NCBI GenBank assembly: GCA_964534315.1
Contig: CAZHOV010000037.1
Coordinates: 1-37,114, forward strand
DNA length: 37,114 nt
Origin: CAZHOV01 sp964534315
Lineage (GTDB): Bacteria > Bacteroidota > Bacteroidia > Chitinophagales > Saprospiraceae
Direction of reading: 5' to 3'
Positions 7,402 to 14,756 of the stretch are shown in pieces. The position numbers and the translations under genes are program-made. The notes under the pieces were generated by a model, which was given only the letters and a program-made list of their open reading frames with translations, was not told where the DNA came from and did no database searches. Each line of letters begins with the position of its first letter. The first letter of the stretch is position 1.

Positions 7402-9162
7402 TTAGGTTTTTACAAGTATTTTTTCAAGTTCTTCTAGTGATTTTCCTTTGGTTTCGGGTACTTTCCAGATGATGAATATCAACCCAAAAACGGCAAAAAT
7501 GCCATACAGCAGGAAGGTGGTAGAATTGCCAAAGTACGTGAGCTCCCAAGGGAACAGGACTTGTACTAAGAATGAAACAGTTGAGTTAATAAAACCAACA
7601 AAAGAAATCGCAAAGCCCCTGATCTGATTGGGAAAGAGTTCGGAGAACAATACCCACATGACGGGTCCTATAGAAATGGCAAAACAAGCAACAAATCCTA
7701 GTATCCCAACCAATATAATAGTAGGGTTCAATTTTACTGAGGCGGTGATGAGATTAGACTCATATTTTTTGACTACTTCATCTCCTAGTGTTTCGTCGAT
7801 TGCCGCCTTGTAGAGCAGGTCATTTTCATAGGTCTTATCGACCATTGCACCTAGTGCTGTCCGGTCTATATCTTTCGGTAGTTGTTCGATGGATTCTTCT
7901 GTCAGGGTGTAAGTAGCCTGCCCAAAACCATAAGCCAAAATAGACATACAGATTACGATCCCGGACACTCCGAAAACAAGTAAGGGCTTTCGGCCCAATT
8001 TATCAATAAAAGCAATGGCTAAAATGGTAAACACTAAATTGACCACTCCTACCAAAATGGCCTGGGAAAAAGAGGCATCAGTACCGATTCCTGATTGTTC
8101 AAAAATCATTGGTGCGTAGAAGAATACGGAGTTAATCCCCGTGATTTGTTGTAAGACGGATACCACTACGCCAATAGTGATGACCAGTCGGAGACTAGGT
8201 TGAAAGAGTTCTCCAATTTTGGTGAATAAATCTTTATTAATACCGGTGATCTGTTGTAGAACGGATACGACTACGCCAATGATCTGTTGTAGAACGGATA
8301 CGACTGCGCCAATGGTAATAACCACCAATCGGAGACGGGGTTGAAAGAGTTTTCCAATTTTGGTTAATAAATCTTTTAATAAATCATTTAAATCTTTTAA
8401 TAAATCTTTTAAGTTTGGTTTTTCTTTTGTCGGGGGGGATAGGTGAATGCTAGCTCTTACCTCTTCCAACTCTTTTTCAGCAACCTCTGCATCATTGGCT
8501 CTTTTCATAATCTTAAGCGCCTCGTCAAACTTTCCCTTCATGATCAGCCAGCGAGGACTCTTGGGAACGAGATAGAGCCCGAAAAAGTAAAGAATGGCAG
8601 GTAACATTTCCAAGCCAAGCATCCAACGCCAGTTGTACTCATCAAATTTCAGTGCCTGCGTCCAGGCAGCATCGGACTTACCCCACTGCAGGATCAGGTA
8701 GTTGGTGAAAAAGGCTACCGAAATACCGATAACTATATTTAGTTGGTTAAAGGAGACCATCCTTCCCCGAAGGTTAGGAGGGGAGATTTCGGCAATATAC
8801 ATAGGAGCAAGAATAAGGGAGGCGCCTACTCCAATCCCTCCGATCATGCGCGCAATTACCAGGAATAGGAAACTTGGAGCAAATGCCGATCCCACAGCGG
8901 AGATAAAATAAAGGGTGGCGGCTATTTTTAATATCAATCGCCGCCCATACTTATCACTCAGTGGCCCTGAAACCATCATGGCCAGGGTTGCGGTAAGCGT
9001 TAATGAACCCACCGCCCAGCCAAGCTCTAATTTGGTGAGGTTAAACTGGATTTCAATAAATTTGTTAACACCGGAAATTACAGAAGCGTCAAATCCCATC
9101 AAGAACCCACCAAGCGCTACGATTAACGCTGTTCTTATTATAAATTGTTGCCTTTTATACAT
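7402..9162 (-). CDS. MFS sugar porter with internally duplicated TM7 region
   Basis: The 586-residue protein belongs to the sugar porter family of the major facilitator superfamily (XylE/GLUT type), an inner-membrane sugar importer. Visible signatures are G-F-L-M-G-F-D near the N-terminus, D-K-Y-G-R-R after TM2, N-L-R-G-R-M after TM4, P-K-S-P-R-W-L after TM6, QQITGIN-x-x-x-x-YAP in TM7, D-K-L-G-R-K, and PETKGKSLEE at the C-terminus. The family is usually 450-500 residues. The excess comes from in-frame duplications between the TM6-TM7 loop and TM7 (about residues 250-345). The gene sits between the T9SS binding protein and the giant repeat protein. It probably imports the mono- or disaccharide released by the GH16 and GH-A enzymes. 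Confidence 0.9.
   Translation of the reverse strand: MYKRQQFIIRTALIVALGGFLMGFDASVISGVNKFIEIQFNLTKLELGWAVGSLTLTATLAMMVSGPLSDKYGRRLILKIAATLYFISAVGSAFAPSFLFLVIARMIGGIGVGASLILAPMYIAEISPPNLRGRMVSFNQLNIVIGISVAFFTNYLILQWGKSDAAWTQALKFDEYNWRWMLGLEMLPAILYFFGLYLVPKSPRWLIMKGKFDEALKIMKRANDAEVAEKELEEVRASIHLSPPTKEKPNLKDLLKDLNDLLKDLLTKIGKLFQPRLRLVVITIGAVVSVLQQIIGVVVSVLQQITGINKDLFTKIGELFQPSLRLVITIGVVVSVLQQITGINSVFFYAPMIFEQSGIGTDASFSQAILVGVVNLVFTILAIAFIDKLGRKPLLVFGVSGIVICMSILAYGFGQATYTLTEESIEQLPKDIDRTALGAMVDKTYENDLLYKAAIDETLGDEVVKKYESNLITASVKLNPTIILVGILGFVACFAISIGPVMWVLFSELFPNQIRGFAISFVGFINSTVSFLVQVLFPWELTYFGNSTTFLLYGIFAVFGLIFIIWKVPETKGKSLEELEKILVKT
8143..8412 (-). repeat. Nested in-frame tandem duplications inside the sugar porter gene
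   Basis: A 33-base unit coding IG-x-VVSVLQQI occurs three times: 8143-8175, 8248-8280 and 8281-8313. The last two are directly adjacent and differ by one base. A larger unit of about 100 bases, coding TKIG-x-LFQP-x-LRL through VLQQI, occurs twice (about 8143-8240 and 8281-8370). Next to it, about 8362-8412, the 12-mer TTAAAAGATTTA recurs three times (minus strand) and codes a run of LKDLL-like residues. All units are multiples of three, so the frame is kept. Confidence 0.85.
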
Positions 9163-9179
9163 ACAAATTCTACTAATAA

Positions 9180-9225
9180 GGGAGAAAGTCCCTTCATTTT
9201 GTGCAAAATGAAGGATCTTTCTCCC
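9180..9225 (-). other. Long intercistronic hairpin between binding-protein and sugar-porter genes
   Basis: GGGAGAAAG (9180-9188) pairs with CTTTCTCCC (9217-9225). After a 2x2 internal loop, CCTTCATTTT (9191-9200) pairs with AAAATGAAGG (9205-9214) around a 4-base loop. This gives 19 paired positions. No T-run follows in the minus direction, so it is more likely an mRNA stabiliser or processing site setting different levels of the upstream and downstream cistrons than a terminator. Confidence 0.7.
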
Positions 9226-9292
9226 AGTGAGTAATATTTTCCTTATTCAAACTGATTAGACTCGGTATGATTGATATAGAGTTGGTAGGACT

Positions 9293-10633
9293 CTACAGTT
9301 TTACAATTTTACCGGTAGTAGAAACGCCGTCGACGGTAAGGCTGTAGAAATATACGCCTGCTGGGTATGAATTGTTATTCCAGTCAAACCGATATTCACC
9401 TGCTGGTTGTTCTTCATTTACCAACACCTGTAATTCTCTTCCTAAATGGTCTAAGATGGACAGGGTGACATCACCTCCCTTGGTTAACTGATACTCAAAA
9501 GTAGAGTTGCCAGAAGTTGGATTTGGATAACTGGAGATGGTACTTAAAACAGGTTGCTCCTCTTCGGTGTTGATGACAAGATCTCCGGTGTAATCAAAAT
9601 TGTCAAAGTAATATTGATCACTGGTGAAGGTTCCCGGATCGAAAAGAATAACGACCTTATTAACCGTGGCTCCTACAGCAGCGTCTGGAGTATAATCCAA
9701 TACATCCCACTCTGAAGAGGATTCTGTATCATCAGTCAAAATTTCCACATCTGTAGTCGTCCCGTTAGCGTCTTCAAATTGCAAAGTGATCTGAACCGTT
9801 GTAGGGGCTGCGGGATCCCAAACATCTAAAGCGAATTCAGTGTCCGACTCTACCGTAAAAGGAGTTTGGAAATAGCCTACGATGACATCAAATTCCTCCC
9901 CCCCATTTCGAGTGTAAGTTGCGCAGTATTCTGTTGGGTTAAATACTGGATCGGGATTAATCACCCGACGGAAGTTAATGGTACTGTGAGAGAAGGTGAA
10001 ATTGACGTTTTGGTTGCATTCGAAATCAGCAAGGTTTCCAAACGTTGGTGGGAGCGGGTCACACGGATCTGTTGCAAACTCAGGCCCCATCAGGTTGTCC
10101 CAATAGTAGGTGTCACTTGTGTTGGAATCCGGATCGAACAGAATGATCAATCGGTCTACATTGTCATTCGCGACGGATGCATCTGGTTGATTATCAAAAG
10201 TAAAGGTCAAGGTCTCCCAAGCGTTCGTCACGGTTGTTTGCGTTAGATAAACACTATGTCTTCCAACAGGAAAATTATCAGGCTGTGCAAGCGTACTATT
10301 TTCAAGTGTAATTTGAATAGTAGTTCCTGCGGTAGGGCTCCACACATCGATACTTATTTGCTTAGCTCCGGATACATAATCAGATAGGTCAGCCATCTCA
10401 GCATCTATGATAATCACATCGAAGGCATCACCTGGATTACGCGTGTATTCAGCTGCTACCTGACTGGTATTAGCTCCCGAGCGATCAGGGTTCAAATTAT
10501 AGGGGATAAACGTTCCGCTAACAAAATCATAAGTGCCGAACCGGCTATCCTCAAAATTATCCCAGGTCGTTTGACCAAAACCAATGGTCAACGAAGAGAA
10601 TAAAAATAAAACAACAAGGTATAAGTTCTTCAT
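9293..10633 (-). CDS. T9SS-secreted protein with two carbohydrate-binding-like domains
   Basis: I place the start at the ATG at 10633, which gives a clean signal peptide (MKNLYLVVLFLFSSLTIGFGQ, shown to its cleavage area). A longer reading to 10747 would overlap the GH16 gene and bury the signal sequence. The 446-residue product has two related domains (about residues 22-190 and 200-355). Each has F-D-V-I, a V-W-x-P-x-A-x-x-T-x-x-Q-I-T-L segment, and I-L-F-D-P-x-(S/T)-x-T-S-D-x-Y-Y-(W/F)-D-N. A type A T9SS sorting domain ends it (YPNPTSG, then AGVYFYSL and KIVKL). It begins 10 bases past the GH16 stop, so the two are almost surely co-transcribed. The likely role is glucan binding at or beyond the cell surface, partnering the GH16 enzyme. 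The exact binding family is not identified. Confidence 0.8.
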   Translation of the reverse strand: MKNLYLVVLFLFSSLTIGFGQTTWDNFEDSRFGTYDFVSGTFIPYNLNPDRSGANTSQVAAEYTRNPGDAFDVIIIDAEMADLSDYVSGAKQISIDVWSPTAGTTIQITLENSTLAQPDNFPVGRHSVYLTQTTVTNAWETLTFTFDNQPDASVANDNVDRLIILFDPDSNTSDTYYWDNLMGPEFATDPCDPLPPTFGNLADFECNQNVNFTFSHSTINFRRVINPDPVFNPTEYCATYTRNGGEEFDVIVGYFQTPFTVESDTEFALDVWDPAAPTTVQITLQFEDANGTTTDVEILTDDTESSSEWDVLDYTPDAAVGATVNKVVILFDPGTFTSDQYYFDNFDYTGDLVINTEEEQPVLSTISSYPNPTSGNSTFEYQLTKGGDVTLSILDHLGRELQVLVNEEQPAGEYRFDWNNNSYPAGVYFYSLTVDGVSTTGKIVKL

Positions 10634-10643
10634 AAGAAATAGT

Positions 10644-11510
10644 TTATTGATTGATAGGTTGATAAACACGTACATAGTCGACTTCCATAACTTGAGGGAA
10701 TACAGTAGTATCATCGGGATTGCCCGGAAGATTTCCTCCAACTGCAATATTGAGTATTAAATGGAAAGGTTGATCGAAGGGCCACGGATAAGGCAGCGTA
10801 GTAGACCGGGTGTTGGGTTCTCCGTACTTTTCACCATCTACCATAAATTGTATACAATCCTCTGTCCATAAAACGGAAAAAACATGATAATCATCGGCAA
10901 AGGTGCCTTCTTCCAAGGTGTAATAAGAACTCGTAAATCTCCATCTGTCAGGAAATTCTTGTCCATAGTGGATGGTGCCAAGTACTTCACTGGGGGTTTG
11001 GCCAAGCAACTCCATGATATCAATTTCTCCGCTTGCTGGCCATATTCCGTAGGTAGTATCTGTAGGAAGCATCCAGATAGCTGGCCATAAGCCCTGGCCC
11101 TGCAGGAGTTTGGCCCGAACATCAACCCTCCCGAAAGTCCAGTCCCCTTTGTTTTTGGTGACCATTCTGGTGGAGGTGTATTGGTGTTTGTCGAGATATA
11201 GTGGATTTTCTTTAATGGCTTTGATGACCAGACGACCGTTGGAGACATAGACATTTTCAGGTCTGTCAGTGTAATATTGCAGCTCATTATTCCCCCAGCC
11301 GCAAAGGCCCTCACCTCTGTCACAACCATCTCCCAAATCAAATGACCATTTAGAGGCGTCTATCTCCGTTCCATCAAATTCATCCTCCCACACGAGTTGG
11401 TAGTCTTCAAGATCCTCTAAGAAATTACATCCTCCCAATTCTTCGGAATCTTTACAACCAATCAACAAAACTATACAGCAAAATAAAACAGAGGTGAATT
11501 TAAATTTCAT
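10644..11510 (-). CDS. GH16 endo-beta-1,3-glucanase (laminarinase-type) lipoprotein
   Basis: The 288-residue protein has a lipoprotein signal (LIGC, Cys19), so it is anchored to a membrane, plausibly on the outer surface. The GH16 fold follows: W-x-D-E-F-D-G near residue 41, G-W-G-N-N-E-L-Q-Y-Y (71-80), W-P-A-I-W-M-L-P (142-149) and the catalytic GEIDIMELLG (161-170), with Glu162 nucleophile, Asp164 and Glu167 acid/base. The E-x-D-x-x-E spacing with the extra residue is characteristic of beta-1,3-glucanases of the laminarinase/lichenase-related branch rather than plant-type or kappa-carrageenase enzymes. The C-terminus ends in E-V-D-Y-V-R-V-Y-Q, as is usual. It is the first gene of the minus-strand run and lies under a GATGTA array. 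Laminarin or a related beta-1,3-glucan is the likely substrate. Confidence 0.93.
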   Translation of the reverse strand: MKFKFTSVLFCCIVLLIGCKDSEELGGCNFLEDLEDYQLVWEDEFDGTEIDASKWSFDLGDGCDRGEGLCGWGNNELQYYTDRPENVYVSNGRLVIKAIKENPLYLDKHQYTSTRMVTKNKGDWTFGRVDVRAKLLQGQGLWPAIWMLPTDTTYGIWPASGEIDIMELLGQTPSEVLGTIHYGQEFPDRWRFTSSYYTLEEGTFADDYHVFSVLWTEDCIQFMVDGEKYGEPNTRSTTLPYPWPFDQPFHLILNIAVGGNLPGNPDDTTVFPQVMEVDYVRVYQPINQ

Positions 11511-11542
11511 TCTTGAAAAATTTTGGAAAAAAAGATTAGTGA

Positions 11543-11550
11543 CAAATATA
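11543..11550 (-). promoter_or_regulatory. -7 box TATATTTG of the GH16 run
   Basis: On the minus strand TATATTTG fits TAnnTTTG exactly. It ends 32 bases before the GH16 ATG and begins 33 bases after the last GATGTA box of the upstream array. The box at 16204-16211 has nearly the same geometry, which supports both. Confidence 0.7.
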
Positions 11551-11583
11551 ATAGCTTAACGATTTTTCGAAGAAGGAAGAAGG

Positions 11584-11632
11584 TACATCTTACCTACATC
11601 CTCCTATAAATTTATTACATCAACACTACATC
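11584..11632 (-). promoter_or_regulatory. Four-box GATGTA operator upstream of the GH16 run
   Basis: Read on the minus strand, GATGTA occurs at 11632-11627, 11621-11616, 11600-11595 and 11589-11584. Starts are spaced 11, 21 and 11 bases. Boxes 1-2 read GATGTAGTGTTGATGTA, and boxes 3-4 read GATGTAGGTAAGATGTA. One-turn and two-turn spacing puts all four on one face of the helix, as expected for two dimers of a direct-repeat-binding activator just upstream of the promoter. The same array, same orientation relative to its gene and same spacing, recurs at 16123-16171. Confidence 0.8.
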
Positions 11633-11648
11633 ATATCTATTTTTTAAT

Positions 11649-11656
11649 TAAATTTG
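11649..11656 (+). promoter_or_regulatory. Candidate -7 box TAAATTTG for the regulator gene
   Basis: TAAATTTG fits TAnnTTTG and would give a leader of about 75 bases before the proposed start at 11739. The extended form TAAATTTGGCC (11649-11659) recurs at 11734-11744, overlapping the start codon. One copy could be a promoter and the other a coincidence or a regulatory site. There is no clear -33 element. It lies 16 bases from the GATGTA array on the side facing the regulator. Confidence 0.35.
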
Positions 11657-11738
11657 GCCATTTGTTATGTATTTATTTTCAAGTATTTAGAAAAATAACA
11701 AAGATATCCGTATTATTTATGCTCTTTCTCAAATAAAT

Positions 11739-14663
11739 TTGGCCTTGCAGATTTTAAAAATATATATTTTTCTTGTTATTGTCAGTTTGACGTCGATCTG
11801 TAGTCTTGCCTATTCGCAGGTCGGGACTCCATTTGTTACTCATTTTTCGAAATCCGATTACCAAGGAGGAACTCAAAATTGGGATATCATCCAGCAGCAC
11901 AACAACTACATTTTTATAGGGAACAATAAGGGATTACTTGTGTTCGATGGTGCTGATTGGAATATACGCCCTTTACCAAATAAAACGATCGTTCGTTCCA
12001 TCAAAGTCCATCAAAATGGTGTTATTTATATTGGAGGGCAAGATGAAATTGGTTTTTTGGACCAGCATGAAAACGGTGAGTTCTTTTATAACTCGCTGAA
12101 ACCGCTCATTCCAGAAAACTATCAAAATTTTGATGATGTCTGGGATATTTTGGTAGATAACGATCGAGTTGTTTTCTGCACACAACAAAAATTATTTATC
12201 TACGAAAATGGCGCCTTTCAGATCGTTCCGGTCGCTGGAACCCGCCTGGAAAGTTATTTTAACCATTCTGGTAAGTTAATCTTTCAAGATTTTAACAATC
12301 AATTGTTTTACCTTAATGAAAATAACCTGGATTCACTTCAATGGAGTACCAAATTTAATACTATCCATGTCACGTCCTTGCTCCCCCTGAACCAGGATTC
12401 CACCCTTGTCGTTTCAAAATCTAGCGGGTTATTTATTTGGGATAATAACCAACTCTCTTATCTTGATTCCCGAGCTTCAGACCGACTCAAAACGTATAGA
12501 ACTTTTTGTGGAATTCATTTAAAAGATTCAAGATTTGCGATTGGTACGCCCCAAAACGGGTTGCTCATTATTAATTCAAAGGGAGTTGTTTTGATGCACC
12601 TGAATACATCCAATGCGCTTCAAAATAATACCGTTCTTTCCCTTTTTCAGGATAACGAAAGTAATCTGTGGCTCGGATTAGATAATGGCATTGATTACGT
12701 GGAGATCAATTCTCCATTTTCAAGAGTAGGTTCTGAGATTGGGATTGAAGGAACGGGGTACGTCTCCACTTTATACGATAATAAATGGTATTTCGGTACC
12801 AACCAGGGAGTCTTTGCTATACCAAGGAAACGGCTGGAAAGAGGATTAAGCAATGGGAGATATGCTTTTGAGGTTAGCCCGTACGGTCAGGTATGGAGCT
12901 TTAACCATCTGGAAGATCAATTCATTATTGGGTTACATGAGGGCGCTATTCAGGTTGATGATAAACAGACATCTGCTTTCTCAAGTGTAAACGGCGTGTG
13001 GAAGATAATTCCTCTTCAATCTGATCCTGAATATGCATTAATGGGGACTTATGCCGGATTTTACCTATTAAAAAAAGACGATAAAACATCACGAAACAAC
13101 TGGCGGTTAGTGAAAAAGCTTAATGGGTTTGAGGAGTCTGCTCGCGTTATCGCCCGGGATGCTAATGGTTATATCTGGGTTTCTCACGCCTATAAAGGCT
13201 TATTTCGTTTAGCTATTGATTTGGAAGATGAGAGGATCAAAGAGGTTCGGTATTTTGATGATTCTTTTGGCCTGCCCTCTGATATTTCTATTAATGTTCT
13301 GAAAATTAAAGAAGAGATCCTATTTACTACCTCTGATGGAATTTATCAATACGAGGCTGATTTAGATACCTTTGTACGGGATTCTATTTTAAATCAACTA
13401 TTTGGAGGTGCGCGAGATGTGCATAGACTCTTGGAGGATGAACTGGGGAATATATGGTTCTCCATTGATCAAGAGTTTGGCATGTTGGAAGTACGTGAAA
13501 AAGGTTTGGTCAATCAGTTCGATATTCGCTTTTTTAATCAATTTCAGGATGAGTTAGTTGATGGTTTCGAGCATATCTACGCTCATGATCCGGAAAACAT
13601 CTTTATCGCTTCTGAAAATGGATTTATCCATTTCAATAGTTTGAAATTGGACGCGGTATCAAACGAATTTAAGGTCATTTTGAATGAGGTTTGGGGGTTA
13701 AAAAGAGACAGTATTATTTTTGCAGGTAGCTTACTCAATTCAAAAGAACTGTTAAATACTGCCATTTTGCCAAATAAGCAAAATGCGCTGAGATTTTCCT
13801 TTTCAGCTCCTTATTTCGAGCAATTTGAACATGTTAAATACCGGTACTGGTTAAAGGGGTATGATGAAAATTGGTCGGATTGGAGCAGAAAAACAGAAAA
13901 AGAATACACTAATCTCCATGCCGGAGACTATGAATTTAAGGTTCAGGCGATCAATGCATATGGGGTGAAAAGTACGGAGTCATCTTTCCGGTTTATGATT
14001 ACAGCGCCTTGGTATGCAACATTTTGGGCATATATTATTTACGTATTATTTTTTTGCGGCGGTGTTTTATTGATCTATTACAGGGGGCAAAAAAACTTTA
14101 AAAAGAAGACTGAGGAGTTGAAACAACAGCAAGAGGAGGCGTTTAAACGAAAAGAAAGTACGTTTAAGGAAAAAGTAGAAAAATCAGAAGCAGAAATCAT
14201 TCAGCTCCGCAATGAAAAACTGAAAGCTGAAAACACCTACAAAACCAGTGAGCTAGCCTCGGCCACTATGCATCTCGTACAAAAAGGAGAGCTTATGCAA
14301 AAGCTAAAAAAAGACCTTAAGGAATTGCTCTCAAATGCATCAAAAGAGAATGCCAGGAAAATCAATCAACTCATTCGGACAATTGATCAAGACAGCCAGC
14401 TCGATGATAGCTGGAACCAGTTTGAATTGTATTTTGATCAGGTACATACCAATTTCTTCCAGCGTCTTCGACAAAATTTTCCCGAATTAACACCTAAAGA
14501 TCAACGTTTATGCGCTTATTTGCGCATGAATTTATCTACTAAAGAGATCGCCCCGCTTATGAATATCTCCGTAAGAGGAGTAGAGATCAGCAGGTACCGT
14601 TTGCGAAAGAAACTGGAGTTGAATTCAGAGGTTAACCTTGTTGATTTTATGATGAAAATCTAA
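11739..14663 (+). CDS. Membrane-spanning beta-propeller/Y_Y_Y regulator with LuxR-type HTH
   Basis: The product has about 974 residues. A signal/anchor segment (to about residue 27, ending LAYSQ) leads into a periplasmic region with repeated propeller-blade motifs (e.g. N-L-W-L-G-L-D-N-G, G-N-I-W-F-S-I-D, E-N-I-F-I-A-S-E-N-G). A Y_Y_Y domain follows (about 688-757; Y-R-Y-W-L-K-G-Y-D-E-N-W-S-D-W), then one transmembrane helix (about 758-782), a charged coiled coil (about 785-840) and a C-terminal HTH (about 916-974; L-T-P-K-D-Q-R-L-C, then S-T-K-E-I-A-P-L-M-N-I-S). No histidine kinase or receiver domain is present, so it is a one-component membrane regulator. No in-frame ATG exists near the start; TTG at 11739 (or 11745) is the best choice. 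It lies between the two GATGTA-controlled runs and is the obvious candidate to bind that operator. Confidence 0.85.
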   Translation: MALQILKIYIFLVIVSLTSICSLAYSQVGTPFVTHFSKSDYQGGTQNWDIIQQHNNYIFIGNNKGLLVFDGADWNIRPLPNKTIVRSIKVHQNGVIYIGGQDEIGFLDQHENGEFFYNSLKPLIPENYQNFDDVWDILVDNDRVVFCTQQKLFIYENGAFQIVPVAGTRLESYFNHSGKLIFQDFNNQLFYLNENNLDSLQWSTKFNTIHVTSLLPLNQDSTLVVSKSSGLFIWDNNQLSYLDSRASDRLKTYRTFCGIHLKDSRFAIGTPQNGLLIINSKGVVLMHLNTSNALQNNTVLSLFQDNESNLWLGLDNGIDYVEINSPFSRVGSEIGIEGTGYVSTLYDNKWYFGTNQGVFAIPRKRLERGLSNGRYAFEVSPYGQVWSFNHLEDQFIIGLHEGAIQVDDKQTSAFSSVNGVWKIIPLQSDPEYALMGTYAGFYLLKKDDKTSRNNWRLVKKLNGFEESARVIARDANGYIWVSHAYKGLFRLAIDLEDERIKEVRYFDDSFGLPSDISINVLKIKEEILFTTSDGIYQYEADLDTFVRDSILNQLFGGARDVHRLLEDELGNIWFSIDQEFGMLEVREKGLVNQFDIRFFNQFQDELVDGFEHIYAHDPENIFIASENGFIHFNSLKLDAVSNEFKVILNEVWGLKRDSIIFAGSLLNSKELLNTAILPNKQNALRFSFSAPYFEQFEHVKYRYWLKGYDENWSDWSRKTEKEYTNLHAGDYEFKVQAINAYGVKSTESSFRFMITAPWYATFWAYIIYVLFFCGGVLLIYYRGQKNFKKKTEELKQQQEEAFKRKESTFKEKVEKSEAEIIQLRNEKLKAENTYKTSELASATMHLVQKGELMQKLKKDLKELLSNASKENARKINQLIRTIDQDSQLDDSWNQFELYFDQVHTNFFQRLRQNFPELTPKDQRLCAYLRMNLSTKEIAPLMNISVRGVEISRYRLRKKLELNSEVNLVDFMMKI

Positions 14664-14705
14664 AGAAAAATGTTTATTCAAAAACATACGCCCTAAAGCA
14701 GAAGG

Positions 14706-14747
14706 TTTGGTGACCCGAAAAATAATGGTTCTTTTCGAGTCACCAAA
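14706..14747. terminator. Bidirectional terminator between regulator and GH-A genes
   Basis: TTTGGTGACCCGAAAA (14706-14721) pairs with TTTTCGAGTCACCAAA (14732-14747), a 16-position stem with one mismatch and a 10-base loop. A and T runs flank the loop and arms. It lies between convergent stop codons at 14663 and 14757 and probably serves both. Confidence 0.7.
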
Positions 14748-14756
14748 TAACTGATT

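Noticed and set aside
9278..9294. Small AGAGT/ACTCT hairpin at the end of the two-domain T9SS gene
   Set aside because: Only five base pairs with a 7-base loop and no T-run; the 9180-9225 hairpin is much stronger.
10634..10747. Longer start for the two-domain T9SS protein at 10747
   Set aside because: It would overlap the GH16 coding end by about 100 bases and place 38 residues before a perfect signal peptide.
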